NCBI GenBank assembly: GCA_036245525.1
Contig: BTPG01000001.1
Span: 180,654,736 to 180,718,735, forward strand
DNA length: 64,000 nucleotides
Direction: 5' to 3'
Source of the DNA: Semisulcospira habei
Lineage: Eukaryota > Mollusca > Gastropoda > Semisulcospiridae
Within the stretch, counting starts at the first letter, position 1. Each line of letters starts with the position of its first letter. Positions 51,263-63,319 of this stretch are shown here, piece after piece. The position numbers and the translations under genes were made by a program. The notes below the pieces were generated by a model. That model ran no database searches. It saw only the letters and a list, made by a program, of their open reading frames with translations, and had not been told where the DNA came from.

Positions 51263-52879
51263 TTATTCAAAGTAAAGCTTGAAGAGGTGAGTTTTCAACG
51301 ACCTCTTGAAGTCAGAGACAGACTCACTGTTTCTGACCTCAAGAGGAAGTGTATTCCATAACACTGGAGCTTGATAAACAAAAGTGCGCTGACCAAATGT
51401 TTTAGTTTGGACAGAAGGTACACACAACTTCCGTTTATCAGAAGAGGAGCGGAGCTCACGAGAGGGTGTATACACATGCAGCAAAGAGGACAAGTATTCT
51501 GGGCTGGTGCCTGAAAGGCAGTTAAAACAGATTGACATAACTTTATATTGAATACGTGAGGACACAGGTAGCCAGTGAAGGGACTTCAAGATGGGTGTGA
51601 CATGCTCAGTCTTACGGACTCTCACAACAAGCCGGGCTGCATTGTTCTGAATTTTTTTGAGGCGATCAATGAGATACTGAGGGCAGCCACAAAGCAAAGA
51701 GTTACAATAATCTAGCTTGGACAGCACAAATGCACAAACTAGTGTTTTAGTGGCTTCCACGGTCAGCAGGTGACGAACTGAACTAATACGACGAAGTTCC
51801 AGATAAGCGGATCTACACACTGCACTGACATGCTGTGACATAGATAACTCGCTGTCAAGTGTAACACCCAGGTTTCTCACACTCGCAGAGAAGCCAATGA
51901 GTGTTCCATCCACAGACAATGATGACGGTAAAGGCAGGGACGAAGATAATCTTGGATTAGCTACCAACATTGCTTCAGTTTTGCCATCATTTAACATCAG
52001 TTTGTTGGTGGTCATCCATGATTTGACATGGTCAATGCACTGGCTTATACTTTGGACGGCATTCACAGCTCGCTCGACAGTATCACTTTTGTACATCTGC
52101 GTATCATCTGCAAATGCATGATGGGAAATGGAGCGACTACAGATCAGGTCGGACAGGGGCTGAACATACAGTAAGAACAATACAGGTCCTAGGACCGAGC
52201 CCTGGGGTACACCAAACCGAAGAGGTGATGGCTCAGAACGACAGCCGTCGACAGAAACAATCTGGGATCGTTCAGTCAGGTATGAACTAAACCATGCCAA
52301 GACTGTGCCTTCAATGCCAAATACAGATTGAAGACGGCACAGCAAAATTTCATGGTCAATAGTGTCGAACGCACTGGACAGGTCCAGCAAAGCAAGGACT
52401 GTGATCTTACGCTCGTCCAAAGCACAAAGCAGGTCATTGAATATCTTCAGCAAAGCTGTTTCAGTGCTACGATGGGGACGATATGCAGACTGGAATACAC
52501 CGAACAGACTATTAGAGTTGACATGCTTTAAAGTTTGAACAAGGACAATTTTCTCAAGAATCTTTGATAGAAATGTAAGATTGGAAACTGGGCGATAGTT
52601 TATCAATACATTTGGGTCTAAAGATGGTTTCTTCAATAGGGGTTTCACAAGTGCAGTCTTGAAGCTTTCAGGAAAAATACCAGTGGAGAGAGAGTTGTTG
52701 ATAACTTGTGTAATGGCAGGCAACACTTCATCCAGGCACTCGTACAACAAGGGAGTGGGTATGGGGTCTAACTCACAAGTTTTTGGGGCAGTGTTTGTGA
52801 TCACTTTTCTGACCTCATCCTCTAGCACAGGTTCGAAGGCTGAGAGAGGTTCTCCACTAAAGCGTTTTTCGGTGAACAA
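51263..52879 (-). pseudogene. L2-type LINE reverse transcriptase and C-terminal domain
   Basis: 538 residues open. RT motifs: LVKPLLKKPSLDP (about 80), YRPVSNLTFLSKILEK (about 97), SAYRPHRSTETALLKI, LALLDLSSAFDTIDHEILL (catalytic Asp, about 170), GVPQGSVLGPVLF and the catalytic box FADDTQMY (about 260). The C-terminal 200 residues include LGVTLDSELSMSQHV, YCNSLLCG, HWLPVSSRIQYK and a final VLWNTLPLEVR...FKRSLKTHLF block characteristic of L2/CR1-like ORF2. The ATG at 52879 is not the real start: the frame continues upstream beyond the single TAA into the linker. Catalytic residues are all present. Confidence 0.85.
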
Positions 52880-52882
52880 AGC

Positions 52883-53383
52883 TTAAGTGGGCATGAGATC
52901 CAGAGAATCACGAATTTCGCGGACCTTATCAACGAAGTAATCTGCAAAAAGCTGGCACGGGGGAAATGTAGTGGGAAGAGGTGATGGAGTCTTCTTCACC
53001 ATAAGCTTATTGGTCACATTATACAACTCTTTGCTTGTTGTGCACTCACTGATCTTCCTGTTGTAAAACGAAGATTTTGCTCCATGAACAATCTCATTTA
53101 CATGCTTCTTAGAACATGTGTATATCTGCTTGTGAACAGTCAACCTAGTTGAGCACCACATTCTCTCAGCTTGGCGCCGCATCTGCTTAGCCGAACGCAG
53201 CTCTTTGCTCACAAACCTATACCACGGGCTGATTCTATGAGCTGACTTTTTACGCTTTGAAGATGGTGCATGATTGTCTAAGACAGTGCGTAAACATGAA
53301 TCAAACTCCTCGGCACTAGGACTAGGATGGTGAGACAGTGACTGAACGAGGTCAGCCTTTTTTCTCCTCAATAATGAACCCAT
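52883..53383 (-). pseudogene. L2-type LINE ORF2, linker before RT
   Basis: 166 residues, Lys/Arg-rich, with SPWYRFVSKELR, the usual WYxxELR motif between endonuclease and RT, and FYNRKISEC. It is in the same frame as the RT (distance 504 bp between ATGs) and is separated only by the TAA at 52883-52885. Confidence 0.8.
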
Positions 53384-53624
53384 CGAACATGTTTCTCAGC
53401 ATCGCTTTTGGGTGTCACAGCTGGAATGGGAGTCTCACATAAACAAACTGTGCCTACTATTTCTCAAATGTATTCCTACTGTTTAAAATTCACAATATAC
53501 TTATAATAACCTTTGTAGACGATTCTTTCACGTTTGGTGATGCTGTACAATGTTTCAAAGCATGCATTTAAAGAGTTAACAGAATATTATGCAATATATA
53601 TTTTGATCCTTTAATAAATGTTCA

Positions 53625-53626
<2 letters not shown>

Positions 53627-53682
<56 letters not shown>
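53627..53682 (+). repeat. (TC)n microsatellite
   Basis: About 27 TC dinucleotides. Confidence 0.95.
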
Positions 53683-53684
<2 letters not shown>

Positions 53685-53863
53685 CTACTTCGATATAGTT
53701 CACGATCCGCCCGCCGCCGTGAGGGGATTAAGAATAGATTAAACAAATAAACATTTTAACAAAAAAAAAATTGCTTTTCTGAAATACTGCTAACGGAGTA
53801 ACAGAGGAGGGTTGGGATGGAGACAAGGGCTCAGGTGCTTCAGAGAGATGCTATTCATTACGT

Positions 53864-53961
53864 GGGGGGGGGGGGGGGGGGGAGGGGGAGGGGAGTAGAG
53901 ACTCACGCTCCTTCAGAGAGGTGCTGTCCGTTGGGTGACGCGGGAGGAGGGGGGGGGGCGG
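53864..53961 (+). repeat. Poly-G rich tract
   Basis: A run of about 18 G at 53864 with GAGGGGGAG following, and a second G-rich block near 53948. Confidence 0.8.
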
Positions 53962-54112
53962 GGGCGGGGTAAAGATTCTGGATTTGGTGTAGGTCTTTTA
54001 TTTTCAACCGCGTAACCGTTTTCTGGGGTTTGCTTACGTCAGCAAAAGCAAGAAAGGGCAAACATTTGCACCCATCGTTTCAGGTCAGTGCTCACTGAAG
54101 GGCATACCTACT

Positions 54113-54152
54113 TTACACCTTATAGATGCTAGCTTTACACCTTATAGATGCT
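54113..54152 (+). repeat. 23-bp direct duplication
   Basis: TTTACACCTTATAGATGCTAG occurs twice in a row (from about 54111 and 54132). Confidence 0.75.
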
Positions 54153-54667
54153 AGCTTCAGTCGTACAGACATGAATCTGCTATGACCGCAAAAGAAGAAA
54201 AAGATGCAGGCGTTGTTTGACTGAAATGCTGGTTGGCTGAGAAGATAAGGAAGAGTGGACTGGACAGGATAATTGGTCTGGGACGGTAGCACTTTTTTCT
54301 TGGTCAAGATATTCTTGTCTTTTTTTTAAGTCTATAATTTTCTCATTTGACGGATACACGTCTGTGTCATAGAAAATACTGGATAGACAGACAAACCTGC
54401 AGAGCAGCAAATCTCATGAAATAAAATTTGAGTTGAATATCTGGTGTTGTTTGCTGTCGTAGTGTCATATCAGCTGTAAGAAAAGTTTGTTGATTGAGAT
54501 GGGGGAGGTTTTGGTTGATCCACCTCGTTTTCTCCTCTGAATTCTGTCTGAAAGCATCTTTAAGTGTTTGTCTAAAAAAAAAAATTAAATTAAAATTGAT
54601 GTTCAGTGCGATTTCTTTTGTCTATAGTAAGAAACTGACAAAAAGAGTAAAACTTCCAAAATAAAAT

Positions 54668-54685
54668 ATAATAATAATAATACTT

Positions 54686-54725
<40 letters not shown>

Positions 54726-54727
54726 AT

Positions 54728-54764
<37 letters not shown>
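54668..54764 (+). repeat. (TAA)n microsatellite
   Basis: AAT triplets with two short ACTTGT/ACATGT interruptions. Confidence 0.95.
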
Positions 54765-54766
<2 letters not shown>

Positions 54767-54779
54767 TATGCTCGTATCG

Positions 54780-55975
54780 TTTTCTTTATTTACAAGTACC
54801 TTACAACAACTAGAAAAACATTCATCACAAAAAAAAACATTGTTTTTTTCATAGTTTAGGCAGTCAATACCAAACAAGTTGGCATTCTGCTACCTGGCAA
54901 AGAGTTGTCGTTCTTGTTTTAGACTAAAACGGTTCTTTTCAAAGAAACCGTCGAACATATTTGTCTCAGAAAAATTCAAGAGCAAGTATTGCAGTGAATA
55001 TAGCGTGCATTTCAGTAGGACTCGACTTGTCAAAGCTGTAATTAAGGTCCAAGGAAATTATACCCCACGCGAAAGACGTAAAGTTCAGGCTTGAAATCGA
55101 CTACGCACAGTAAAAATTAAACTGTGGGTCCAAATAATCAAATCTATCAATCAGTATTAGTTTATAATGCTGAAACGTTTTTGCCTAATTAATCATAAAC
55201 ATTTTGTGTACTTGCGCAATGTTTTCTGCAAGTCACAACCAAAGTTTACGTCATTGCATCGTTGGCGAAAGAAGCTTCTATCGCGGGCGCCATTCTGAAG
55301 TCGTATTTGCGCGTTGGGGTGTCAGTTTCAAAGCCAATGCGCAAATCCAAGAGTTGATCGTCCGTGTAAGATGATATATCGACCGAAAGGTTTTTGAATG
55401 AGCTTTTCACCGGTAGCTGGCGCATGTGCGCGCGATCATTCCCAGATAACATATCTCATGAGTAAAACAAATTGAAAATTTCACATCAAAATCTGATTCA
55501 GTTTTTTCTTGAATTCAAACATGCGCCAGGCACCGTGAAAAAGAGCAGGAAAAGCTCTTTTCAACGATACTAAATATAGCGATGTGCGTTCTATCTTGGA
55601 TTTGGGCAAGCGGTTTTTCTAACTCTGTGCGGGGCTCACGGTCAGTTGGCCAAGTTTTTTTTTTGACGCCCTGTAGTCTATGCAGTACCGCCACTGTATT
55701 GCAAATTTGTCCCAGACTTATGAAATTTGGCAGTTTAAGCATACAGTAAGTTTATTGCATTACTTTCCTACATGTATATGCTTTAGTGACCTTTGACAAT
55801 CAGAAAATGCCAGTAAGTGTGATCAATAACATTTAGAATAAAAAAAATCAACTTTCTCCGACTTAACGTTCGACACTTTACAGTCGGAGGTGGCGTATAT
55901 ATATTCTTGTCGACAATACTGTACTGGTAGACGACTCAACTTATGGATGACCTTTGTTGCCCTCTCTTGTTTCAT
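54780..55975. other. No recognisable feature
   Basis: Non-coding; short ORFs only. Confidence 0.4.
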
Positions 55976-56400
55976 AGGGTGAGTAGTGCTTTTACTGGAT
56001 TTAACGTGTCTGGAATGACGTCACTATCTTGAAGGTCAAGGTCTTGTGGTCATGTGTCTTTGTAAGTAATATATTTTTGTCCGGGCAATATATTTGAAAT
56101 TATCAGACTGATTTGGCTCAAACGTGAATTGATAACAGTCCAATATGTAAGAAAGTGTAAACAAAAATCTTTCTGTTGTCTTTAGGTCAAGGACAAAACG
56201 GCCATTCTATATTTCATTAAAACATATCTCCCGGACTAGTTTGTCGGTTTGCTTCAAATTTGGCATGATGTGAGATATTATTTAAAAAAGGCGTTTTTGA
56301 AAGAACTATGTCATTACCTTAAAGGCTAAGGACCTAGCAGCCATGTTAGTTTCACACTATGTATTATTCCAAGTAATATATCTGAAATTGCTTATATTTT
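55976..56400. repeat. AAGGTCAAGG-type repeat
   Basis: GAAGGTCAAGGTCTTGTGGTCAT near 56030, AGGTCAAGGACAAAACGGCCAT near 56186 and AAAGGCTAAGGACCTAGCAGCCAT near 56320 follow the same pattern and about 150-bp spacing as 1555-2290. Confidence 0.5.
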
Positions 56401-56590
56401 GACTGGACATAAACTTGATTTGATGATAGTTTTGATGATGTCCCCAATTAAAGTTCAGTTCATTTCAGCTCGGTTTAGTTAGTTCAAGGTGGGATCGCTG
56501 TGTTTGAAAAGGGTGTTTTTGTTTTGTTTTTGTTGTTGTTGATATTGTGTCATTAGTGGACGATTTACTATGGATCTTTCCTATCTTTTT

Positions 56591-56850
56591 TCAAGTCTGC
56601 CCGCTGCAGTGAACGTCTCTCTTTTCTTTTCCCATACAATGGAGGCGATGGTTTGTGTGGTAGCCATAGCACTGTTCCTGTAAATTTTTCCTCAGGTTTC
56701 TCAACACGTATAATCTGCACATTCGCAGACCATGTTTCATTTTTGCCGTGCCAACAAGGATTTCCGTTCTATCATTGCCCAGGACTCCAGCATGTCCTAG
56801 GTGTAGATCTACAAACGACTTCACAGTTGGATGTTAGCTGTTGTGCACTT
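56591..56850 (-). pseudogene. Jockey-type LINE, RNase H end fragment
   Basis: Minus strand: VDLHLGHAGVLGNDRTEILVG (in part: GHAGVLGNDR) followed by LRMCRLYVLRNLRKNLQEQ and GYHTNHRL. GHAGVxGNDRADxLAG is the last RNase H motif of Jockey/I-type LINEs, and the following text is the usual tail. No upstream RT. Confidence 0.7.
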
Positions 56851-57308
56851 CCAGTCTGAACTTCCTATTCTTGTCTCATGGTTTCTTGGTAAAGTAACAG
56901 GTTTTCCTTGGCTATACATTCTCTGTCCAACCACCCATCTACAGTCGGTTTATCATCTTTTAGTACTAATATACACTAGAGTTGAGACCATTTCATGTAT
57001 ATACATACGTGAAGACTAGTTCAAAGATACCTTCCATTAAAATGCTTTTATATATCTTTTTAAAACAATGCACATGTGTATAACCAGTCTGCAGGTCAAA
57101 GTCACAATGAGGTCGACAATGATCAGTAATGTCAGCAAATACGTAGCCGAGCTTGACACCCTTGTAGCTGATTCTGACAGTTCATCATACTACAATTTTC
57201 TCCATCCCACAATGCTATGAACGAAAACACTGGTGCATTTTTAAGATGACATTTTAGAGGTCTGGAGGTCAAAGGGAGTCATCTTTTATCTCTGTATCAG
57301 GTTTAGGA

Positions 57309-57805
57309 TGGTTAGGTTAGGTTAGGTTATTTGGGTTTAACGCCGAGCAGGCGACTAAGGCCATCTCACGGCGGGATGGGTAAAAATCTGGTCAGCCAGA
57401 CTAAAAGCAAGGTCTTAAGACAAGATGTAAATATAGATTAAAAATCTCAGGCTAAAATGTCGCACATGTCTTTAAAAGAAATGTCTACAGACTCTCAAAA
57501 AGGGCAAATAAAAAAGATTCACATAGTCTATGAATGCTCAAATCTTGTTAAAAATATTGCATGCTCGCAAGAAATTGAAGATTTTGTCCGGGGGAACATC
57601 CCGGAACAAAACCTTCAAGGAGTCTGCTGTAAAGTGTTTATATCTGGTGTCAATTAGGTCAGCACAATACAGCAAAAAGTGTCGAACAGAAAACTGCTCA
57701 TCACAGGCAAAACACCATGGACGCTCATCCTGTTTAAGTAAGTAAGAGTGCGTAACATACGTGTGCCCGATGTGGAGCCGAGCAAGGACAGTCTCCTCAC
57801 GGCGG
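57309..57805 (-). mobile_element. 5'-truncated I/Nimb-type LINE copy
   Basis: Same family as 29640-35503: 3' end (complement) GGGTTTAACGCCGAGCAGG preceded by (GGTTA)n, i.e. a (TAACC)n tail on the minus strand; then the 3' untranslated region and the C-terminal Cys/His coding text (DERPWCFAC, DVPPDKIFNFLR) up to about 57805. Confidence 0.85.
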
Positions 57806-58012
57806 AAGTTGTAAATAGTATTTGAGGTGTTTAAAAGAAAAGTCTATTTGTGACCTATTTTACTGATCCCTTGTGACCTTGACCTTTCCGAGGGGCCATC
57901 CAAATTAGTATGTATAGGAAGGTCTTACTATCAAGTATCTCTGTATCAAGTTTGGATTTGAAGTTGTGAATAGTATTTGACAAAAATCATCTTTTGTCAA
58001 ATATGGCTAGTT

Positions 58013-58112
<100 letters not shown>

Positions 58113-58736
58113 CCTGAGCTCTTGTGACCCTTGACCTTTCTGAGGGATCAACCAAATTAGTATGCATAGAACGGTCTTACTATCAAGTATCTTTGTACTA
58201 AGCTTGGGTTTGAAGTTGCGAATAGTTTTTGAGAAAAAAAATCAATTTTGTCAAAATATGGCAATTTGTTACTAGTATTTCTTGATCCCTTGTTACCTTG
58301 ACCTTTAAGGGACGTCATTCAAACTGGTATGTTTAGAAAGGTCCTGTCATCCTTGGGCCAAGCTTGAAGGCTAAATTAGCCTCTGAGAAAATGGCAACGC
58401 TAAAGTTTACCACGGACGACGACGGACGGACGACCACTGGCCCATAACACTATTGCTTTTCAAGTGAGCCAAAACATGCGAAAGAAATCAGCGTTTTGGG
58501 GAATAAATTGCAACCTGTGAGAAGTGTGTGCTATTTTATTGCTCGGGTATGTCATTTCCCCTCTTGTTATTGGACAACCTGAGGATTCGTGATTTATTTC
58601 GCGTAATTGGTGTAAGCCGTCATAGCATTGTATTAACTGATGTCGGAGACTATAATAATAGAATGCACTGTTCATTTGAAAATCGTGAAATGGGGGTTGG
58701 TGGGGGATGTGTGGTGCAGGGTTGGGTTGTGTATGT

Positions 58737-58738
<2 letters not shown>

Positions 58739-58820
<82 letters not shown>
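58739..58820 (+). repeat. (GT)n microsatellite
   Basis: About 40 GT dinucleotides followed by a G run. Confidence 0.95.
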
Positions 58821-58822
<2 letters not shown>

Positions 58823-59404
58823 AGGAAGGGGGGGGGGGTGGCGGTGTTTGAAGTTGGCTGAGAAGTTTAGTCGCTTGCACACTGCGTGTAGAAACGTGTA
58901 CAACGTGCATTGTCTGTGGCGTATTGATCAGTGGCTGATTTTTTGCTGGTGTTGGAAAGCCTACAAGTAGTCGCTATGGGCTTCTGTGGTCTGCATGACC
59001 CGCTTCCTGCTGGGGCCCGCCTCTAATTTGAAGGGGAGGAAGAGGGCGGAGGCACTTCAGTTAAACAGACCGAAACCCCGTATTCCCGCGATCAATGTGA
59101 GAAAAATGCCTGGGGAAATTATATACACTCAAAAAAGAAATCACATACAATGTTGAATGCAAACTAAAAATATAACTTCATATCATAATGTAAAGGCGAT
59201 TATGTAACATGTCACTAATACTCCCCCCCCCCCCCCACACACACACACACAACAGCCATTTAACAGAACACATTCAAAATGCGTTAAACAGTGAGTAAGA
59301 ATATGAAAGAAACACCCAGGTCACTTCATATGCCGATACTAAAATATTTTCTTGTAAAAGACGTTCTGTTTGGACAGTTGAATTCATGCCAACTACAAAC
59401 AAGA

Positions 59405-59809
59405 TGGGATGAACCATAACCCACAAAGTCCCTTTCTATATGAGAGCTGTCATCGCTTGTCAATGGTCTCTACCTTTTATCTTTGACCTGATTGTGATGT
59501 TGAATTATCTCCTATTGAAAAGTCTCGCAGATCTGCCAATGCGTCAGTGCGTTCTATAAGGGGCGCAGGACACACGCGTCACTGATTTGTCAAACGTCAT
59601 TTGTCATGACGTAAGTTTTAGTTTTTACGTAATTTTATATTTTATATGATATAAGTTTCACTTTCGCTTCATAGGCTTGAGAAAATGGTGACAAAACGAG
59701 AACTTCACGGTACAATTTCAATCTTGCTATAATTTGTGTGAAAACAGGTTGATTTTACCTAGCTACATGATATGCTAAGTACACGGGTCACCTGGATGCT
59801 CTTCTGAAA
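59405..59809 (+). repeat. Promoter-like dispersed repeat, copy 2 (inverted relative to 18706)
   Basis: Reverse complement of 18706-19116 with scattered changes. Carries TATAAG (59555-59560) and TGACGTAAG on the plus strand. It is not followed by the PIN-like gene. Confidence 0.7.
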
Positions 59810-59860
59810 GCGCGTCAGTGTGTGTGTGCGTATTAATGCGTGCGCGCGCGCGCTCCAAAG

Positions 59861-59925
59861 ATCTCCAAGAGGCACAGATCCTCGTGCGCCTGGAGGGCGC
59901 ATGAGGATCTATTTCTCCTGGAGAT
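59861..59925. repeat. 65-bp imperfect palindrome, copy 2
   Basis: ATCTCCAAGAGG...CTCCTGGAGAT; inverted relative to 7499-7563 (its right arm matches the left arm there at nearly every base). Flanked on the left by GCGCGCGCG. Directly abuts the tail of family A copy 3. Confidence 0.75.
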
Positions 59926-61412
59926 AAGAATAAGAATAAGAGTACTTTATTATCTCAAAAAGAGAAACTGATTCGTTTCGCAACTCGCAATCACACACAC
60001 TCACACAACAGTTTTCAAACAAATGGACAATGGCTTGGGACGGGTGAAGCCCGTTGCCAAGGCGTCTAATGGCCGGCGCCAACGGCCCCAACCCGACCTG
60101 AACCTCCGCCCTAACACAAGCAAACTAAAGACGGCCCTATCTTAGTATCAGTCTCTGTAACACATAATATAATGTTTTTAAACTTTCTGCTTGGCTGAGA
60201 CTAGTTACACAAATAGCAAAAATACGCCCCTAAAAAAACAACCCCAAAACCCCCCGAATACTTTCACAGTTGCTACCTGGGGGCGGCCGTCGCCATAAGA
60301 ACAGCGCCGGCTATTAGACAGTCGCTCCGGCATAAACAGTCACCACCTTAATTAGTATATAACTTCATAGTCATTTTTAAAGCAATAGTAGTAGAACTAC
60401 ATCATTAACGGGAAAGCAGTCCAAAACGGTTTCTAAAAAGTACACACGCTGTTGTTAGAAACACAGTCACTGCGTCTGGGAGGTGACTGTCATCACTTCA
60501 TTCGGCTAGAATGTGGACAATGGCTCGGGACGGGTGAAGCCCGTTGCCAAGGCGTCTAATGGCCGGCGCCAACGGCCCCAACCCGACCTAAACGTCCGCC
60601 CTAACACAAGCAAACTAAAGACGGCCCTATCTTAGTATCAGTCTCTGTAACACATAATATAATGTTTTTAAACTTTCTGCTTGGCTGAGACTAGTTACAC
60701 AAATAGCAAAAATACGCCAAAACCCCCCCCCAAAACCCCCCGAATACTTTCACAGTTGCTACCTGGGGGCGGCCGTCGCCATAAGAACAGCGCCGGCTAT
60801 TAGACAGTCGCTCCGGCATACACAGTCACCACCTTAATTAGTATATAACTTCATAATCATTTTTAAAGCAATAGTAGTAGAACTACATCATTAACGGGAA
60901 AACAGTCCAAAATGGTTTCTAAAAAGTACACACGCTGTTGTTAGAAACCTGTTAGCGTCTAGGAGGTGTCTGTCATCACATCATTCGGCTGGAATGTGGG
61001 GCCTGAAGCTTGCTGGTACTCGCTTCGTTGAATGCACTAGCGCAGGCAGTGATGTTGAGCGTGGCGTGGCCGGAAGAGCCACTCCTGAGATGATGAAAGG
61101 GGAGGAAAGCACGTTGGTTGTATTGCCACAGCATAACGCGCGCTGTTCTTCTGATATCCGCATGGTACAACAAGAATCAGCGTGTATCAACTCCCAGCAT
61201 CGCACAGCGGAGAAAAATATAAAATCCAATTAACAGTCACAGCACATCAAATTGCCAAAAGTCACCAAAAAGAAATACCGGTGGTGATGCAGTATTGCAG
61301 GGCCTGACATCGTATATCAAACGAAGGTACAATGTCTGCTAGAATACTGCCGGTGACGACCATTTGTGCCGGAGCGGGCGGCCAGGAGGTGTTGCATGGC
61401 CGCCATCTTGTC
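59926..61412 (-). repeat. Family A repeat, copy 3, with internal 490-bp tandem duplication
   Basis: Tail AAGAATAAGAATAAG at 59926-59941 (minus strand (TTATTC)n) after an ATAATAAAG signal. The block starting GGACAATGGCT occurs at 60024 and again at 60514, so about 490 bp is duplicated in tandem. The 5' end (AGACAAGATGGCGGCC on the minus strand, to 61412) matches copy 1. Confidence 0.75.
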
Positions 61413-61427
61413 TAGTAGATGCGCGCA

Positions 61428-62059
<632 letters not shown>

Positions 62060-62084
62060 CGCGCGCGCGAGAGAGAATGCCATC

Positions 62085-62945
62085 ATATTTAGAGTATTAT
62101 GTCAGTGTCCGCGTGGTGACGGAGTTGCCTCTTTTACGTCATCGCCACTGTCTGACTTTCTTTAAAAGTAAAATGTTTTAATTCGTTTCTTAAAAGAATT
62201 AATTTTTCCTAAAGAATTTGAAAGGATACAAAGCTGGCTAACAAACTCATCCAATGTCCTTCTCCAAACTAGTTATACGCAAAAGCCCACGGTTCAAGTA
62301 AATATAACAAAAATTACGGACTGTAATCTGGGTCACAACCGACTTCCTATAAACGGTTGTTTATGTCTTCAGTGAGACATTCTATTACAATATGCTCGGA
62401 GGATCTCTTAGCCACCCACTTAAGAAAGTATTTCGCCACTGAAGTTCCAAGCTTGTGTGTATAGAAATATCGGAGATTCTCTTGTTTACATATATACGCA
62501 CACACATACATACATACGCACATACATACATACACAAACACATACGGCGCTTCGCGCCAAATGTACGTTCAGCAGCGAGGTTAGCCGTGTAACGAGACAT
62601 GACGTAATTTTGATCTTGTTACTTCAATTGTTAAAGGTTTAGCTTTATAAATAGAAGGGACTTAAAAAGTCTGATGTTACAAACAGAAACGTTTCAGCAT
62701 AGTGAGCATGACATTACGAGTGTTTGCATAGCTGTACAGTTCCTCAAACCTTTTAAGTCTCTTCTATTTATAGAAGAGACTTTTTAAGATGGGTCGCAGT
62801 GGAGCAAATTCAACAGAATGCCCATGACAATATAGGCGGGAAGGTATGAAAAGCTGACAACTAATGTAACCAGATAAAAATTACATCATGTCTAGTTACG
62901 CTAACTTCGCTGCAGAACGTACTTCTGGCGGGAAACGCCGTTTGT

Positions 62946-62950
<5 letters not shown>
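62085..62950. repeat. Family B repeat, two inverted copies
   Basis: 62085-62650 is the reverse complement of 6880-7430. 62760-62950 is a forward partial copy (AGATGGGTCGCAGTGGAGC, CATGTCTAGTTACGCTAAC). Between them, TATAAATAGAAGGGACTT and CTTCTATTTATAGAAG mark the meeting ends, so the pair forms a large inverted repeat centred near 62700. Confidence 0.6.
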
Positions 62951-62984
<34 letters not shown>

Positions 62985-63014
62985 TGTGTGTTTGTGTGTG
63001 TTTGTTTGTTTGTT

Positions 63015-63111
<97 letters not shown>

Positions 63112-63112
63112 C
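62948..63112 (+). repeat. Compound (GT)n/(GTTT)n microsatellite
   Basis: GT dinucleotides with GTTT interruptions near 62982-63021, within family B copy 3. Confidence 0.95.
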
Positions 63113-63319
63113 GTGTGACAGCGACTAGAGCCCACATTTGTGGACAGACACGCTTGAAACTTCGGGATATTTTCCGTACGTAAATTCTCCTGAAGAAGTT
63201 TTTTTGATTTTTTAATTAGGTCGCACGTTGACGAGAAAATGGCCGTTTCACAAAAAAAACCGGTTGATCCGCATTTGAATCCGTATTTTCTGCTATTCTT
63301 ACTAGATTCTTTAGCGCAT

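Larger units (their letters stand above)
51009..53390 (-). mobile_element. L2-type LINE, 5'-truncated, nearly intact RT
   Basis: Minus-strand element ending at 51009-51031 with (ATT)n, preceded by AAGCGCTATATAAATACTC. ORF2 text runs from 53383 to 51263 and is broken only by one TAA (52883-52885). No endonuclease was found upstream of 53390. The 3' end is close to that of the SINE copies at 3800 and 43728. Confidence 0.85.

Noticed and set aside
57309..57330. GGTTA repeats resembling telomeric DNA
   Set aside because: Only three to four units, located exactly at the 3' end of a LINE copy, so it is the element's tail.
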